From assembly GCF_029194005.1 (NCBI RefSeq), contig NZ_JARFVA010000001.1, positions 806,001 to 870,000 on the forward strand: 64,000 nucleotides of DNA, given 5' to 3'. Within the stretch, counting starts at the first letter, position 1. Each line of letters begins with the position of its first letter. This DNA is from Flagellimonas okinawensis (GTDB lineage Bacteria > Bacteroidota > Bacteroidia > Flavobacteriales > Flavobacteriaceae). This document shows, piece by piece, positions 8,168-15,522 of the stretch. Position numbers and translations under genes: made by a program. The notes under the pieces were generated by a model. That model did no database searches and was not told where the DNA came from. It saw only the letters and a program-made list of their open reading frames with translations.

Positions 8168-8929
8168 TTAGTTTTGCGCCAAACCAATTAGGGCGTCAAC
8201 ACTATTGGCTTCTTGTGAGTTGGGATATTCCTCTTTGATTCGCTCAAAATATCCTAACGCTTTACTTTTTTCGCCCAAGTCCAAGGCTACAACTCCTGCT
8301 TTGTACAAAAATCTAGGAGCTGTGAATTCATTATCACTGTGTGAAACCGCTTTCTCATAATAGTCCAGAGCGTCTTCCGACTGGTTCAATTGAGAAAATG
8401 CATCCCCGATTCCACCTTTGGCCATAGCACCCATTATGTCATCATCAGAAGTAAAACCTTCCAAATGTTCAATGGCTTGGTCATATTGCTTCAAGTTCAG
8501 ATAAGTCATACCAGCAGAATACTTGGCCAAGTTGGCCGCTTTTGTTCCACTGTACTCTTCAATAATATCCAAAAAGCCATATTTACCTTGGGCACCGTTC
8601 AATGCCAGTGTGAACAACGAATCCTTCTCGGTTTCACTAACCAAGGCTTGATCAAAATATTGTTGCGGGTAAAATAGTTCGTTTGCTGCGGAAGCTTCTT
8701 TTGGATTCTGTATAAATTGGTGGTAGCCCAAGTAGGCCAGTACACCGATTGCAACGACTCCAATTACGCCCAAAATGTAGTTTTGGTTCTTTTGAACCCA
8801 CTCTTCGGTCTTGGAAGCACCTTCGTCCAAAGTATTGAATACTTCAGCCGTAGTACTGTCGTGTTCTTCTATCTGAGCTTCCTCCTCCTTATTTTTTGGC
8901 TTAAAGCCTCTCTTCTTGTATGTTGCCAT
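8168..8929 (-). CDS. Membrane-anchored tetratricopeptide-repeat protein (YfgM-like)
   Basis: A 253-residue protein with a charged N-terminus, one membrane helix at about 52-70, then helical repeats containing at least three recognisable TPR units (for example QYDQAIEHLEGF and QSEDALDYYEKAV). The architecture matches the YfgM-type ancillary proteins of the Sec translocon and periplasmic chaperone network, but a specific partner is not shown. It is the first gene of the ribH transcript, divergent from recF across a 127-base gap with promoter boxes for both directions. Confidence 0.85.
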   Translation of the reverse strand: MATYKKRGFKPKNKEEEAQIEEHDSTTAEVFNTLDEGASKTEEWVQKNQNYILGVIGVVAIGVLAYLGYHQFIQNPKEASAANELFYPQQYFDQALVSETEKDSLFTLALNGAQGKYGFLDIIEEYSGTKAANLAKYSAGMTYLNLKQYDQAIEHLEGFTSDDDIMGAMAKGGIGDAFSQLNQSEDALDYYEKAVSHSDNEFTAPRFLYKAGVVALDLGEKSKALGYFERIKEEYPNSQEANSVDALIGLAQN

Positions 8930-8949
8930 CCGTCATTTAATTGGTCGCG

Positions 8950-8957
8950 CAAAAATA
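8950..8957 (-). promoter_or_regulatory. -7 promoter box for the TPR-ribH transcript
   Basis: Minus-strand TATTTTTG matches TAnnTTTG. A TTG lies 17 bases upstream on the same strand, close to the expected spacing. It is 20 bases before the ATG of the TPR gene. Confidence 0.5.
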
Positions 8958-8993
8958 AAGTTTTTATCCAAAACCAAAAGCTAATTTATTCGT

Positions 8994-9001
8994 TATTTTT
9001 G
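8994..9001 (+). promoter_or_regulatory. -7 promoter box for recF
   Basis: Plus-strand TATTTTTG matches TAnnTTTG, 55 bases before the recF start. A TTG at the ideal distance is lacking, so support is moderate. Confidence 0.4.
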
Positions 9002-9056
9002 GAATCCCTCAAAAGAAGGGCAACCTTTTAAACCCATTTTGTTTCTCTAATTTTTT

Positions 9057-10136
9057 ATGTTTTTAAGACATTTATCTTTAGTCAATTACAAAAATTTTGA
9101 TTCCAAGACCCTGGATTTCGACCCTGTGATCAACTGTTTGGTTGGTGACAATGGCGTAGGAAAGACCAATGTTTTGGACTCTATCTACCATTTATGCTTT
9201 GGCAAAAGTTACTTTAACCCGGTATCTACCCAAAACATAAAACACGGCACCGATTTTTTTGTGATCGAAGGGGAATTTGAGAAGAACAATAGGACGGAAA
9301 AAATTCTATGTTCTTTTAAAAAAGGAACTAAAAAAGTGATCAAACGCAATGGTAAACCTTACGAAAAGTTTTCCGAGCACATTGGTTTTTTGCCCTTGGT
9401 GATCATTTCACCGTCCGATCGTGATCTAATTCTTGAGGGTAGCGACACCCGAAGAAAATTTATGGACGGGGTAATCTCGCAATCGGACAAGGTCTATCTG
9501 CAAAACCTCATCAAATACAACAAGGTGGTATCCCAACGGAACTCTCTTTTAAAATATTTTGCAGCCAACCGCACTTTTGACTCCGATACCTTGAGCATTT
9601 ACAACGAACAAATGAATACCTTGGGAACGGCAATACACCAAAAAAGGGTTGATTTTATTGATTCCTTTTTGCCAATTTTCAAAGAACAGTATCATCATAT
9701 TTCGGAGAAGGACGAGCAAATTGACCTTGCCTACGAAAGTCAATTGAGCGACGACAATCTTTTAGATCTCCTGAAAAGTAATATTGAGAAAGACAGAGCC
9801 TTGCAATATACTTCCGTTGGTGTTCACAAGGATGACCTCAGCTTTACGATTGCAGGCCATCCCATCAAAAAATTTGGCAGCCAAGGCCAGCAAAAATCCT
9901 TTTTGATCGCTCTAAAACTGGCGCAATTCCATTTCATCAAACAAATGGCGGATACTACTCCCATTCTATTGTTGGATGATATTTTTGACAAGTTAGATGA
10001 GAACCGTGTATCCCATATTGTGGGACTGGTCAAAGATGATAATTTTGGTCAGATCTTCATAAGCGACACACATGCCGACCGAACGGAAAATGTAGTTAAA
10101 AACATTCATCAGAGTTATAAAATATTTACCTTGTAG
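9057..10136 (+). CDS. recF: DNA replication and repair protein RecF
   Basis: SMC-like ATPase that helps load RecA at single-strand gaps. The 359-residue protein has the Walker A motif GDNGVGKTN at about residues 30-38, the signature [18 protein letters not shown] and Walker [16 protein letters not shown], all in the order expected for RecF. The N-terminus LSLVNYKNF is typical. A short lipoprotein gene starts 4 bases after it and a DUF721 gene follows, a common flavobacterial arrangement in which replication-linked genes are grouped. Confidence 0.96.
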   Translation: MFLRHLSLVNYKNFDSKTLDFDPVINCLVGDNGVGKTNVLDSIYHLCFGKSYFNPVSTQNIKHGTDFFVIEGEFEKNNRTEKILCSFKKGTKKVIKRNGKPYEKFSEHIGFLPLVIISPSDRDLILEGSDTRRKFMDGVISQSDKVYLQNLIKYNKVVSQRNSLLKYFAANRTFDSDTLSIYNEQMNTLGTAIHQKRVDFIDSFLPIFKEQYHHISEKDEQIDLAYESQLSDDNLLDLLKSNIEKDRALQYTSVGVHKDDLSFTIAGHPIKKFGSQGQQKSFLIALKLAQFHFIKQMADTTPILLLDDIFDKLDENRVSHIVGLVKDDNFGQIFISDTHADRTENVVKNIHQSYKIFTL

Positions 10137-10140
10137 GAAC

Positions 10141-10563
10141 ATGAAACGCATTCTTCCCCTTTTATTGATTTTATTGTTATGGAGCTGTAAAGATTCTTCC
10201 ATAACTGAAAAAGATTTGACCTATTTGAACGGTTATTGGGAAATATCAGAAGTGGAATTCCCTGATGGATTCACCAAAGAATACGGATTAAATCCCAGTA
10301 TTGATTTTATTCAATTGAAAGAGAAAAAAGGCTATCGAAAAAAAATGAAACCCCAGTTCGATGGCTCATATGACACCTCCAATGATGTTGAAAATTTTGA
10401 AGTTTCGCAAATCAATGAAACCTATACACTTCGTTACAAAAGTGAGTTCAGCGAATGGGAAGAAAAGTTGGTTGCTTTGGATTCGGTGTCCTTTGCTGTA
10501 ACCAACCAAGAAGGTGTCACCTACAAATACAAGAGATTTGAACCTATAAAAATACCACAGTAA
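10141..10563 (+). CDS. Small lipoprotein of unknown function
   Basis: A 140-residue protein with a short signal peptide and a lipobox ending at Cys16 (LLLWSCKDSS). The mature part is rich in beta-strand pattern and aromatic residues (LNGYWEISEVEFPDG), reminiscent of small lipocalin-like lipoproteins, but I cannot assign a family. Being in a recF-DUF721 operon, it is likely outer-membrane or periplasmic yet co-expressed with repair genes. It shares one base with the next gene. Confidence 0.75.
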   Translation: MKRILPLLLILLLWSCKDSSITEKDLTYLNGYWEISEVEFPDGFTKEYGLNPSIDFIQLKEKKGYRKKMKPQFDGSYDTSNDVENFEVSQINETYTLRYKSEFSEWEEKLVALDSVSFAVTNQEGVTYKYKRFEPIKIPQ

Positions 10564-10859
10564 TGGCCAAACGACACAGTTCCCATATTCCGCTGAGCGA
10601 AGCACTGAGCGAATTCATCCAAGAGAACAAGCTGCAAAAAGGCATGGACAAGGTGGATGCCAGAGAAGCATGGGTAAAACTGATGGGCAATGGGGTCAAC
10701 AACTATACATCCGCCGTTGAGCTAAAAAATGAAACACTTTACGTATCACTCAACTCTTCTGTATTGCGAGAAGAATTGAGTTTGGGAAAAACCAAGATCA
10801 TTAAAATGATCAATGAGGAACTGGGCAAGGAATTGGTGAAAAAATTGGTTTTGCGATAA
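10563..10859 (+). CDS. DUF721 (DciA-like) protein
   Basis: A 98-residue DUF721 protein. The family includes DciA, a loader or partner of the replicative helicase DnaB in bacteria without DnaC. The DUF721 pattern is visible: an amphipathic start with ALSEFIQENKLQKGMDKV, then AWVKLMGNGV and a C-terminal half with LYVSLNSSVLREEL. Placement next to recF fits a replication role. It overlaps the lipoprotein stop codon by one base. Confidence 0.85.
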   Translation: MAKRHSSHIPLSEALSEFIQENKLQKGMDKVDAREAWVKLMGNGVNNYTSAVELKNETLYVSLNSSVLREELSLGKTKIIKMINEELGKELVKKLVLR

Positions 10860-10868
10860 CTCGACATC

Positions 10869-10889
10869 ATGCTGAACTTGTTTCAGCAT
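10869..10889. repeat. Perfect hairpin ATGCTGAA-n5-TTCAGCAT
   Basis: Arms ATGCTGAA (10869-10876) and TTCAGCAT (10882-10889) pair perfectly around the loop CTTGT. This sequence type (GCTGAACTTGTTTCAGC) is, from memory, a frequent intergenic palindrome in Bacteroidota genomes. There is no T-tract directly after it. Confidence 0.7.
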
Positions 10890-10955
10890 CTCATCAATAA
10901 TCGGTTGGGTATCATTTGACACAAATTCAACGAATGGCCGCGAATACCTTTCCTG

Positions 10956-11084
10956 GTCATTCTGAGCTGGTGCGCTGAACGGAGTCGAAGTGAAGCGAAG
11001 AATCTTTGATCTTGAACTTAAATCCTTCCCTTTTATTAGCTTTTGAAATAGAGATTCTTCAGTCACATGCTCCTTCAGAATGAC
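10956..11084. repeat. Inverted-repeat element, REP/MITE-like
   Basis: Outer arms GTCATTCTGA (10956-10965) and TCAGAATGAC (11075-11084) are perfect inverted copies. Inner arms AAGAATCT (10998-11005) and AGATTCTT (11052-11059) are too. Between outer and inner arms each side has extra, less matching sequence (50 bases on the left, 33 on the right). The 129-base unit has no open frame of its own. It looks like a dispersed palindromic element whose left arm contains the common run GGAGTCGAAGTG. Confidence 0.65.
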
Positions 11085-11132
11085 AAATCTGCAAAACCAT
11101 TGCTGAAATTCCGTGACAAGTACGGAACAAAT

Positions 11133-11164
11133 AAAAAAGCCACCCAAAAAGGTGGCTTTTTTTT
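11133..11164. terminator. Bidirectional Rho-independent terminator
   Basis: AAAAAAGCCACC (11133-11144), loop CAAAAA, GGTGGCTTTTTT (11151-11162). The A/T flanks make it work in both directions, ending the recF operon on the plus strand and ndk on the minus strand. Confidence 0.9.
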
Positions 11165-11184
11165 ATCAATATCTTGTAGCTAGA

Positions 11185-11604
11185 CTAGTAGATTTCCCTT
11201 CCTGAAAAGTGGAACGCTCCTTCGATAGCAGCATTTTCATCGCTATCCGAACCGTGTACGGCATTTTCACCGATACTGGCAGCATACAATTTTCTGATGG
11301 TACCTTCTGCAGCTTCTTCTGGGTTTGTTGCCCCGATCAAAGCACGAAAATCATCAACAGCGTTGTCCTTCTCCAAAATGGCCGCAACAATAGGACCTCT
11401 TGTCATGAACTCTACCAACTCGCCAAAAAATGGACGTTCTTTGTGGATGGCATAGAATATTTCGGCATCCCTCTTGCTCAATTGTGTGTACTTCATGGCC
11501 ACAATCTTAAATCCAGCAGCCGTAATTTTATCCAAAATTGCACCGATGTGTCCGTTTTCTACAGCATCAGGCTTAATCATGGTAAATGTTCTATTTCCAG
11601 TCAT
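11185..11604 (-). CDS. ndk: Nucleoside diphosphate kinase
   Basis: Transfers the gamma-phosphate from ATP to nucleoside diphosphates through a phospho-histidine. The 139-residue length is standard. The start [16 protein letters not shown] is typical and the active-site histidine is in [13 protein letters not shown]. The [16 protein letters not shown] segment is conserved. It is a single-gene unit: its own promoter lies upstream and a strong terminator directly downstream. Confidence 0.97.
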   Translation of the reverse strand: MTGNRTFTMIKPDAVENGHIGAILDKITAAGFKIVAMKYTQLSKRDAEIFYAIHKERPFFGELVEFMTRGPIVAAILEKDNAVDDFRALIGATNPEEAAEGTIRKLYAASIGENAVHGSDSDENAAIEGAFHFSGREIY

Positions 11605-11619
11605 TTTTTAAATTTTGCG

Positions 11620-11649
11620 CAAACTTAAGCTTTTTAAATCAAGGTACAA
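11620..11649 (-). promoter_or_regulatory. ndk promoter (TTG-n19-TAAGTTTG)
   Basis: On the minus strand TTG (11649-11647), 19 bases, then TAAGTTTG (11627-11620). This is a full match in sequence and spacing to the Bacteroidota housekeeping promoter. It ends 16 bases before the ndk start codon. Confidence 0.75.
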
Positions 11650-11652
11650 GGC

Positions 11653-12687
11653 TCAATAGCTTTGTTTTAACTCTTGCAACACTTCGCCGTTGTCTCCCAT
11701 TATCTTAAATTCTGCTTCCTTATCCTTTATATTTAGGTTGATAATACCATAACTCTTATCTGAAACCACCTCACCTACACGATGTTTATTAGGTTCACCG
11801 CTAAAGCTAAAATAAGAATGGGTAAGTCCACTGCTGGTAAAATCCACCAAAGGATACGATAAGCCATGGACCTCCGCTCTGGAGAATTCGGAAATATGTC
11901 GGTCACCTGATAAAATGATCACACCTTTTGCCCCTGATTGGGTTATCGTTTGCTCCAATTTTTCCACTTCCAAAGGAAAATTGCCCCAAGTTTCGAAACC
12001 ATGCTCTCCGGATAAAACCTGAATACTGGACATAATCAAATTAAAATCCGCATCGGAGCCATTAAGCTCGTTCTCCAACCATTTCCATTGCACTTCACCC
12101 AGCACGGTAGCTGTAGAGTCCATGGTAGGCTTATAGCGTTTGTTGGAATCTTCATCTTCTATGAGATCGCTCCTAAAATAGCGGGTATCCAAAACGATTA
12201 CTTTTATCTTGCCCTCGGGCACTTCGTAATCGTGGGAAGCATAAACCCCCTCTTGTGACCGTCTTTCACTATCCTGGGGCACTCTCATAAAATCCAAAAA
12301 CACTTGTTGGCTTTCAGCTTTAATAGCAAAATCCGAACCTCCATCGTTCACACCAAAATCATGATCGTCCCATGTTCCTATTATCGGCACCTCATTTCTT
12401 AACTTGTTGTATCCGGCCACGGTATCCTGCATGGCATAAATAGACCTTAATCGATCAACATCGTCTGTATCCGCATAAACAATATCCCCTCCCCAAATCC
12501 AGACATCGGGGTTCTCTTGCAGAATATCATCCCAAAACGGATTCGGTTCTTGCGACATATTGCACGAGCCAAAGGCTACAACAAAATCTGGTACTGATTG
12601 CTCCTCTGCCACCGTGGTTTTCTGCTCTTTATTTTTACAAGCTGAAAACAGAACCACTGCGACCAAGAAAATATTAAAATGCTTCAT
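11653..12687 (-). CDS. PhoD-like (alkaline phosphatase D family) lipoprotein
   Basis: A 344-residue metallophosphatase. The signal peptide ends in a lipobox at Cys17 (LFSACKNK). Metal-site motifs of the PhoD family are present: FGSCN, WGGDIVYAD, GTWDDHDFG and the later LSGDRHISEF. PhoD-type enzymes are phosphomono- or phosphodiesterases; the natural substrate here is unknown. The lipoprotein anchor suggests periplasmic or surface location, unlike Tat-exported B. subtilis PhoD. It appears to be monocistronic, divergent from nrnA. Confidence 0.9.
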   Translation of the reverse strand: MKHFNIFLVAVVLFSACKNKEQKTTVAEEQSVPDFVVAFGSCNMSQEPNPFWDDILQENPDVWIWGGDIVYADTDDVDRLRSIYAMQDTVAGYNKLRNEVPIIGTWDDHDFGVNDGGSDFAIKAESQQVFLDFMRVPQDSERRSQEGVYASHDYEVPEGKIKVIVLDTRYFRSDLIEDEDSNKRYKPTMDSTATVLGEVQWKWLENELNGSDADFNLIMSSIQVLSGEHGFETWGNFPLEVEKLEQTITQSGAKGVIILSGDRHISEFSRAEVHGLSYPLVDFTSSGLTHSYFSFSGEPNKHRVGEVVSDKSYGIINLNIKDKEAEFKIMGDNGEVLQELKQSY

Positions 12688-12705
12688 GATGTATTTTTAC
12701 AGATC

Positions 12706-12713
12706 CAAAAATA
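12706..12713 (-). promoter_or_regulatory. -7 promoter box for the PhoD-like gene
   Basis: Minus-strand TATTTTTG matches TAnnTTTG, 18 bases before the start codon. No TTG lies at ideal spacing upstream. Confidence 0.4.
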
Positions 12714-12748
12714 AGGATAAACCAAGTTACCTCTATATTATATTATTG

Positions 12749-12756
12749 TATATTTG
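12749..12756 (+). promoter_or_regulatory. -7 promoter box directly before nrnA
   Basis: Plus-strand TATATTTG matches TAnnTTTG; a TTA sits 19 bases upstream in place of TTG. The box ends only 5 bases before the ATG at 12762, so the transcript would begin at or next to the start codon. Confidence 0.45.
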
Positions 12757-12761
12757 GCCGC

Positions 12762-13778
12762 ATGAATTCAGCGGATATCACGACAGTAAAGTCGATTCTT
12801 TCCCAACCTCAGAAGATAGCAATCATCCCTCATAGAAATCCAGATGGGGACGCCATGGGATCCTGTTTGGCACTTTATGGTTTTTTAAAGGCAAAGGGGC
12901 ATACCGTGCATGTGGTAGCTCCGAACGACTATCCAAAATTCCTGAAATGGATGCCGGGAAATGATACGGTAATCAATTTTGAAAGGGAAAACCCAAAAGC
13001 CAAAGAAATCATTGAAGGAGCTTCCCTAATTTTCACCTTGGATTTTAACGACCTATCCCGTGTTGGTCAAATGGAAACAAGTTTGCAAGAAGCAGCGGCA
13101 GATTTCATTATGATCGATCACCACCAACAGCCAAGCGACTATGCCAAGGTGACCTACTCTGATGTTTCCATGAGTTCTACCTGTGAAATGGTGTATAATT
13201 TTATTGCTTTCTTAGGGGAAACCGATTTGATTGATGCCGATATGGCCACAAACCTGTACACGGGCATTATGACGGATACGGGCTCCTTTAAATACCGTTC
13301 CACATCGAGCAAAACACATCGAGTGGTGGCCGATTTAATAGACAAGGGAGCAGACAACATGGCCATCCACCAAGAGGTGTTCGACACCAATTCCCCTTCC
13401 CGTTTGCACTTGTTGGGCGTAGCTTTGAGCAACATGGTAATTCTACCGGAATATAAAACCGCATACATTACATTAACGCAAGATGAACTGGACCAATACG
13501 ATTTTAAGAAGGGAGATACAGAAGGTTTCGTTAATTACGGTTTAACTTTGGAAGGGATTATTTTTGCCCTCATATTTATAGAAAACCGTGAAGAGGGCAT
13601 TATAAAGATTTCCTTGCGATCCATCGGGGATTTTTCGGTTAACGAATTTGCAAGAGAGCATTTTAATGGTGGAGGACACAATAATGCGGCCGGAGGAAGA
13701 AGTGAAATGAGCATGGAAGATACCATTGCCTATTTCAATGGAATTTTGAAAAATTATAAAGATAAATTGAACCCATGA
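12762..13778 (+). CDS. nrnA: DHH-family oligoribonuclease / pAp phosphatase (NrnA-like)
   Basis: A 338-residue DHH/DHHA1 phosphoesterase that degrades short oligoribonucleotides and removes phosphate from 3'-phosphoadenosine 5'-phosphate. Manganese-site motifs: HRNPDGDAMGS (about 26-36), LDFND, DHHQQP and the DHHA1 motif GGGHNNAAGG near residue 305. Its stop overlaps the gldI start by 4 bases, so it heads the nrnA-gldI-PPIase operon. Confidence 0.93.
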   Translation: MNSADITTVKSILSQPQKIAIIPHRNPDGDAMGSCLALYGFLKAKGHTVHVVAPNDYPKFLKWMPGNDTVINFERENPKAKEIIEGASLIFTLDFNDLSRVGQMETSLQEAAADFIMIDHHQQPSDYAKVTYSDVSMSSTCEMVYNFIAFLGETDLIDADMATNLYTGIMTDTGSFKYRSTSSKTHRVVADLIDKGADNMAIHQEVFDTNSPSRLHLLGVALSNMVILPEYKTAYITLTQDELDQYDFKKGDTEGFVNYGLTLEGIIFALIFIENREEGIIKISLRSIGDFSVNEFAREHFNGGGHNNAAGGRSEMSMEDTIAYFNGILKNYKDKLNP

Positions 13779-14323
13779 GATTTGTTGGAGTCATACTATT
13801 GGCAGTAATCATTGTGAGTTGCGGTGGCCCTGAGCCAAGAAAACCAGTAGAGGTTAAGACGGGCAGTTTTTACAAAGAATCCATAGAGCGGACCAAACAA
13901 TTATTGGCAGAAGAGGAAAAAGCGATTCAGGAGATTATTTCCAAAGACACAGTTCACGAATACCTATCAAGTCCAAATGGATTCTGGTATTATTTCGAGA
14001 CCAAAAACGATACAGCTAGCTATCTGCCCAAAACCGGTGATCAAATTTTATTTACCTACAATTTGATGAGCATGAATGGAGACACCATTTATACGGCCGA
14101 AGAAATTGGGCCAACATCCCATGTGATCGACAAGCAACAGTTGTTCCCCGGACTCCAAAATGCGGTAAAGCTTTTAAAAATAAACGAGAAAGCCACCTTT
14201 TTGTTTCCATCTCCCGTAGCTTACGGATACCAAGGAGACAATAAAGCCATCGGTCCAAAAACACCTATTCAATCATCTGTAGAATTACACACAATCATAA
14301 TAGATAACGACAGTTTAAACTAA
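13775..14323 (+). CDS. gldI: Gliding motility lipoprotein GldI, FKBP-type prolyl isomerase
   Basis: GldI is a lipoprotein peptidyl-prolyl isomerase needed for gliding in Flavobacterium johnsoniae. This 182-residue protein has a lipobox at Cys16 (VIIVSCGG), a charged helical stretch and a C-terminal FKBP domain with DKQQLFPGLQNAVKLLK and FPSPVAYGYQGD. It probably helps fold gliding or type IX secretion proteins in the periplasm. Overlap with nrnA (4 bases) and a 11-base gap to the next isomerase suggest one operon. Presence of gldI is not by itself proof that the organism glides. Confidence 0.92.
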   Translation: MRFVGVILLAVIIVSCGGPEPRKPVEVKTGSFYKESIERTKQLLAEEEKAIQEIISKDTVHEYLSSPNGFWYYFETKNDTASYLPKTGDQILFTYNLMSMNGDTIYTAEEIGPTSHVIDKQQLFPGLQNAVKLLKINEKATFLFPSPVAYGYQGDNKAIGPKTPIQSSVELHTIIIDNDSLN

Positions 14324-14334
14324 AAAAAGTAAAC

Positions 14335-15438
14335 ATGAAGAAATCACTTTATATCATTCCGCTTTTGTTGCTCTTTGTTTTGGGGTGCAAATCGAGCAAA
14401 TATGCCGATTTGGGCGATGGTATTTTTGCGGATATCCAAACCACTAAGGGAGATATCATTATTCAATTGGAATACAAAAAAACTCCGGTGACCGTGGCCA
14501 ACTTTGTTTCTTTGGCAGAGGGCAACAACCCATTTGTTAGTGATGAATACAAAGAAAAGAAGTTTTACGACGGTATCATTTTTCACAGGGTCATCAAAGA
14601 TTTTATGATTCAGGGAGGAGATCCAACCGGAACAGGAAGCGGCAGCATTGGTTACACCTTTAAAGATGAGTTCAACGATTCTTTGAGGCACTCCAAAAAA
14701 GGACTTCTATCTATGGCAAACAGAGGACCAAAAACAAATAGCAGTCAATTTTTTATCACCCATGCCCCTACCCCTTGGCTCGATGACAAACACACCATTT
14801 TTGGCGAGGTAGTTGCCGGAATGGATGTAGTGGATACCATTGCCAATGTTAAAACCGGGCAAAGGGATAAACCGACAACTGACATTGTTATGGATCATGT
14901 AGAAATTATTCGCAATGGCAAAGAAGCCAGACAATTTGATGCTGTTCAAATTATGAGCGATTATTTCGAAGAAGCTAAAGCAGCCGAGGAAGCATTCATT
15001 AAAATGAAAGAGGATTTGGCCGCACAATTTACCGAACAGATCAATGAAGCGGAAGAAACAGCTAGCGGACTGCGTATCCTTAAATTGAAAGAAGGAGATG
15101 GGGAACAACCTAAAATTGGTCAAAAAGCATTGGTAAACTATGCAGGCTGGTTGTTCAATGGAGATCTTTTTGATAGTAATATTGAAGAAGTAGCCATCCA
15201 ATTCAACCAATTGAACCCTGGCAGAAGAGACCAAGGCGGGTACCAACCATTCCCGATGGATTATAGCCCTGATGCACAATTGGCGGCAGGATTCCGTGAA
15301 GGTTTGTTGACCATGAAGGTCGGTGACAAAGTACGTTTGTTCATTCCACCCCACTTAGGGTATGGAGACAACGACTACGGACCTATTCCAGGTGGTTCAA
15401 CTTTGGTTTTCGATGTGGAAATAGTCGGAGTCCAATAA
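14335..15438 (+). CDS. Cyclophilin-FKBP fusion peptidyl-prolyl isomerase lipoprotein
   Basis: A 367-residue lipoprotein (lipobox at Cys18, LFVLGCKSS) carrying two unrelated prolyl isomerase domains. The cyclophilin domain spans about residues 32-200 with FHRVIKDFMIQGGDPTGTG and NSSQFFITHAPTPWLD. A helical linker (about 205-250) leads to an FKBP domain (about 255-367) ending GYGDNDYGPIPGGSTLVFDV. It follows gldI by 11 bases, so two isomerases for exported proteins are made together. A strong terminator lies 17 bases downstream. Confidence 0.94.
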   Translation: MKKSLYIIPLLLLFVLGCKSSKYADLGDGIFADIQTTKGDIIIQLEYKKTPVTVANFVSLAEGNNPFVSDEYKEKKFYDGIIFHRVIKDFMIQGGDPTGTGSGSIGYTFKDEFNDSLRHSKKGLLSMANRGPKTNSSQFFITHAPTPWLDDKHTIFGEVVAGMDVVDTIANVKTGQRDKPTTDIVMDHVEIIRNGKEARQFDAVQIMSDYFEEAKAAEEAFIKMKEDLAAQFTEQINEAEETASGLRILKLKEGDGEQPKIGQKALVNYAGWLFNGDLFDSNIEEVAIQFNQLNPGRRDQGGYQPFPMDYSPDAQLAAGFREGLLTMKVGDKVRLFIPPHLGYGDNDYGPIPGGSTLVFDVEIVGVQ

Positions 15439-15455
15439 TAAAACTCAAATGAACA

Positions 15456-15498
15456 AACATAAAAAAGCCGTACTTTTCCGTGCGGCTTTTTTTATGTT
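15456..15498 (+). terminator. Strong Rho-independent terminator after the isomerase operon
   Basis: The hairpin GCCGTAC, loop TTTTCC, GTGCGGC (one G-T pair) is extended by AACATAAAAAA and TTTTTTTATGTT flanks, giving a near-perfect 43-base palindrome with a T-tract. Confidence 0.92.
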
Positions 15499-15522
15499 CA
15501 ATTTTCACAACGCTTTTATTTT

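Larger units (their letters stand above)
10860..11132. other. Non-coding gap holding inverted-repeat elements
   Basis: No credible gene lies between the DUF721 gene and ndk. The stretch holds a perfect hairpin, a longer inverted-repeat element (both listed separately) and, at its end, a terminator. A 133-codon open frame on the minus strand covers it but is formed by the repeats and lacks any protein-like pattern. Confidence 0.7.

Noticed and set aside
10746-11147. 133-codon open frame on the minus strand over the end of the DUF721 gene and the repeat region
   Set aside because: It is created by the inverted repeats and the antisense of DUF721; no protein-like composition or start signal.
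14707-15354. 215-codon open frame opposite the cyclophilin-FKBP gene
   Set aside because: Shadow of a clear, conserved gene; no homology pattern.
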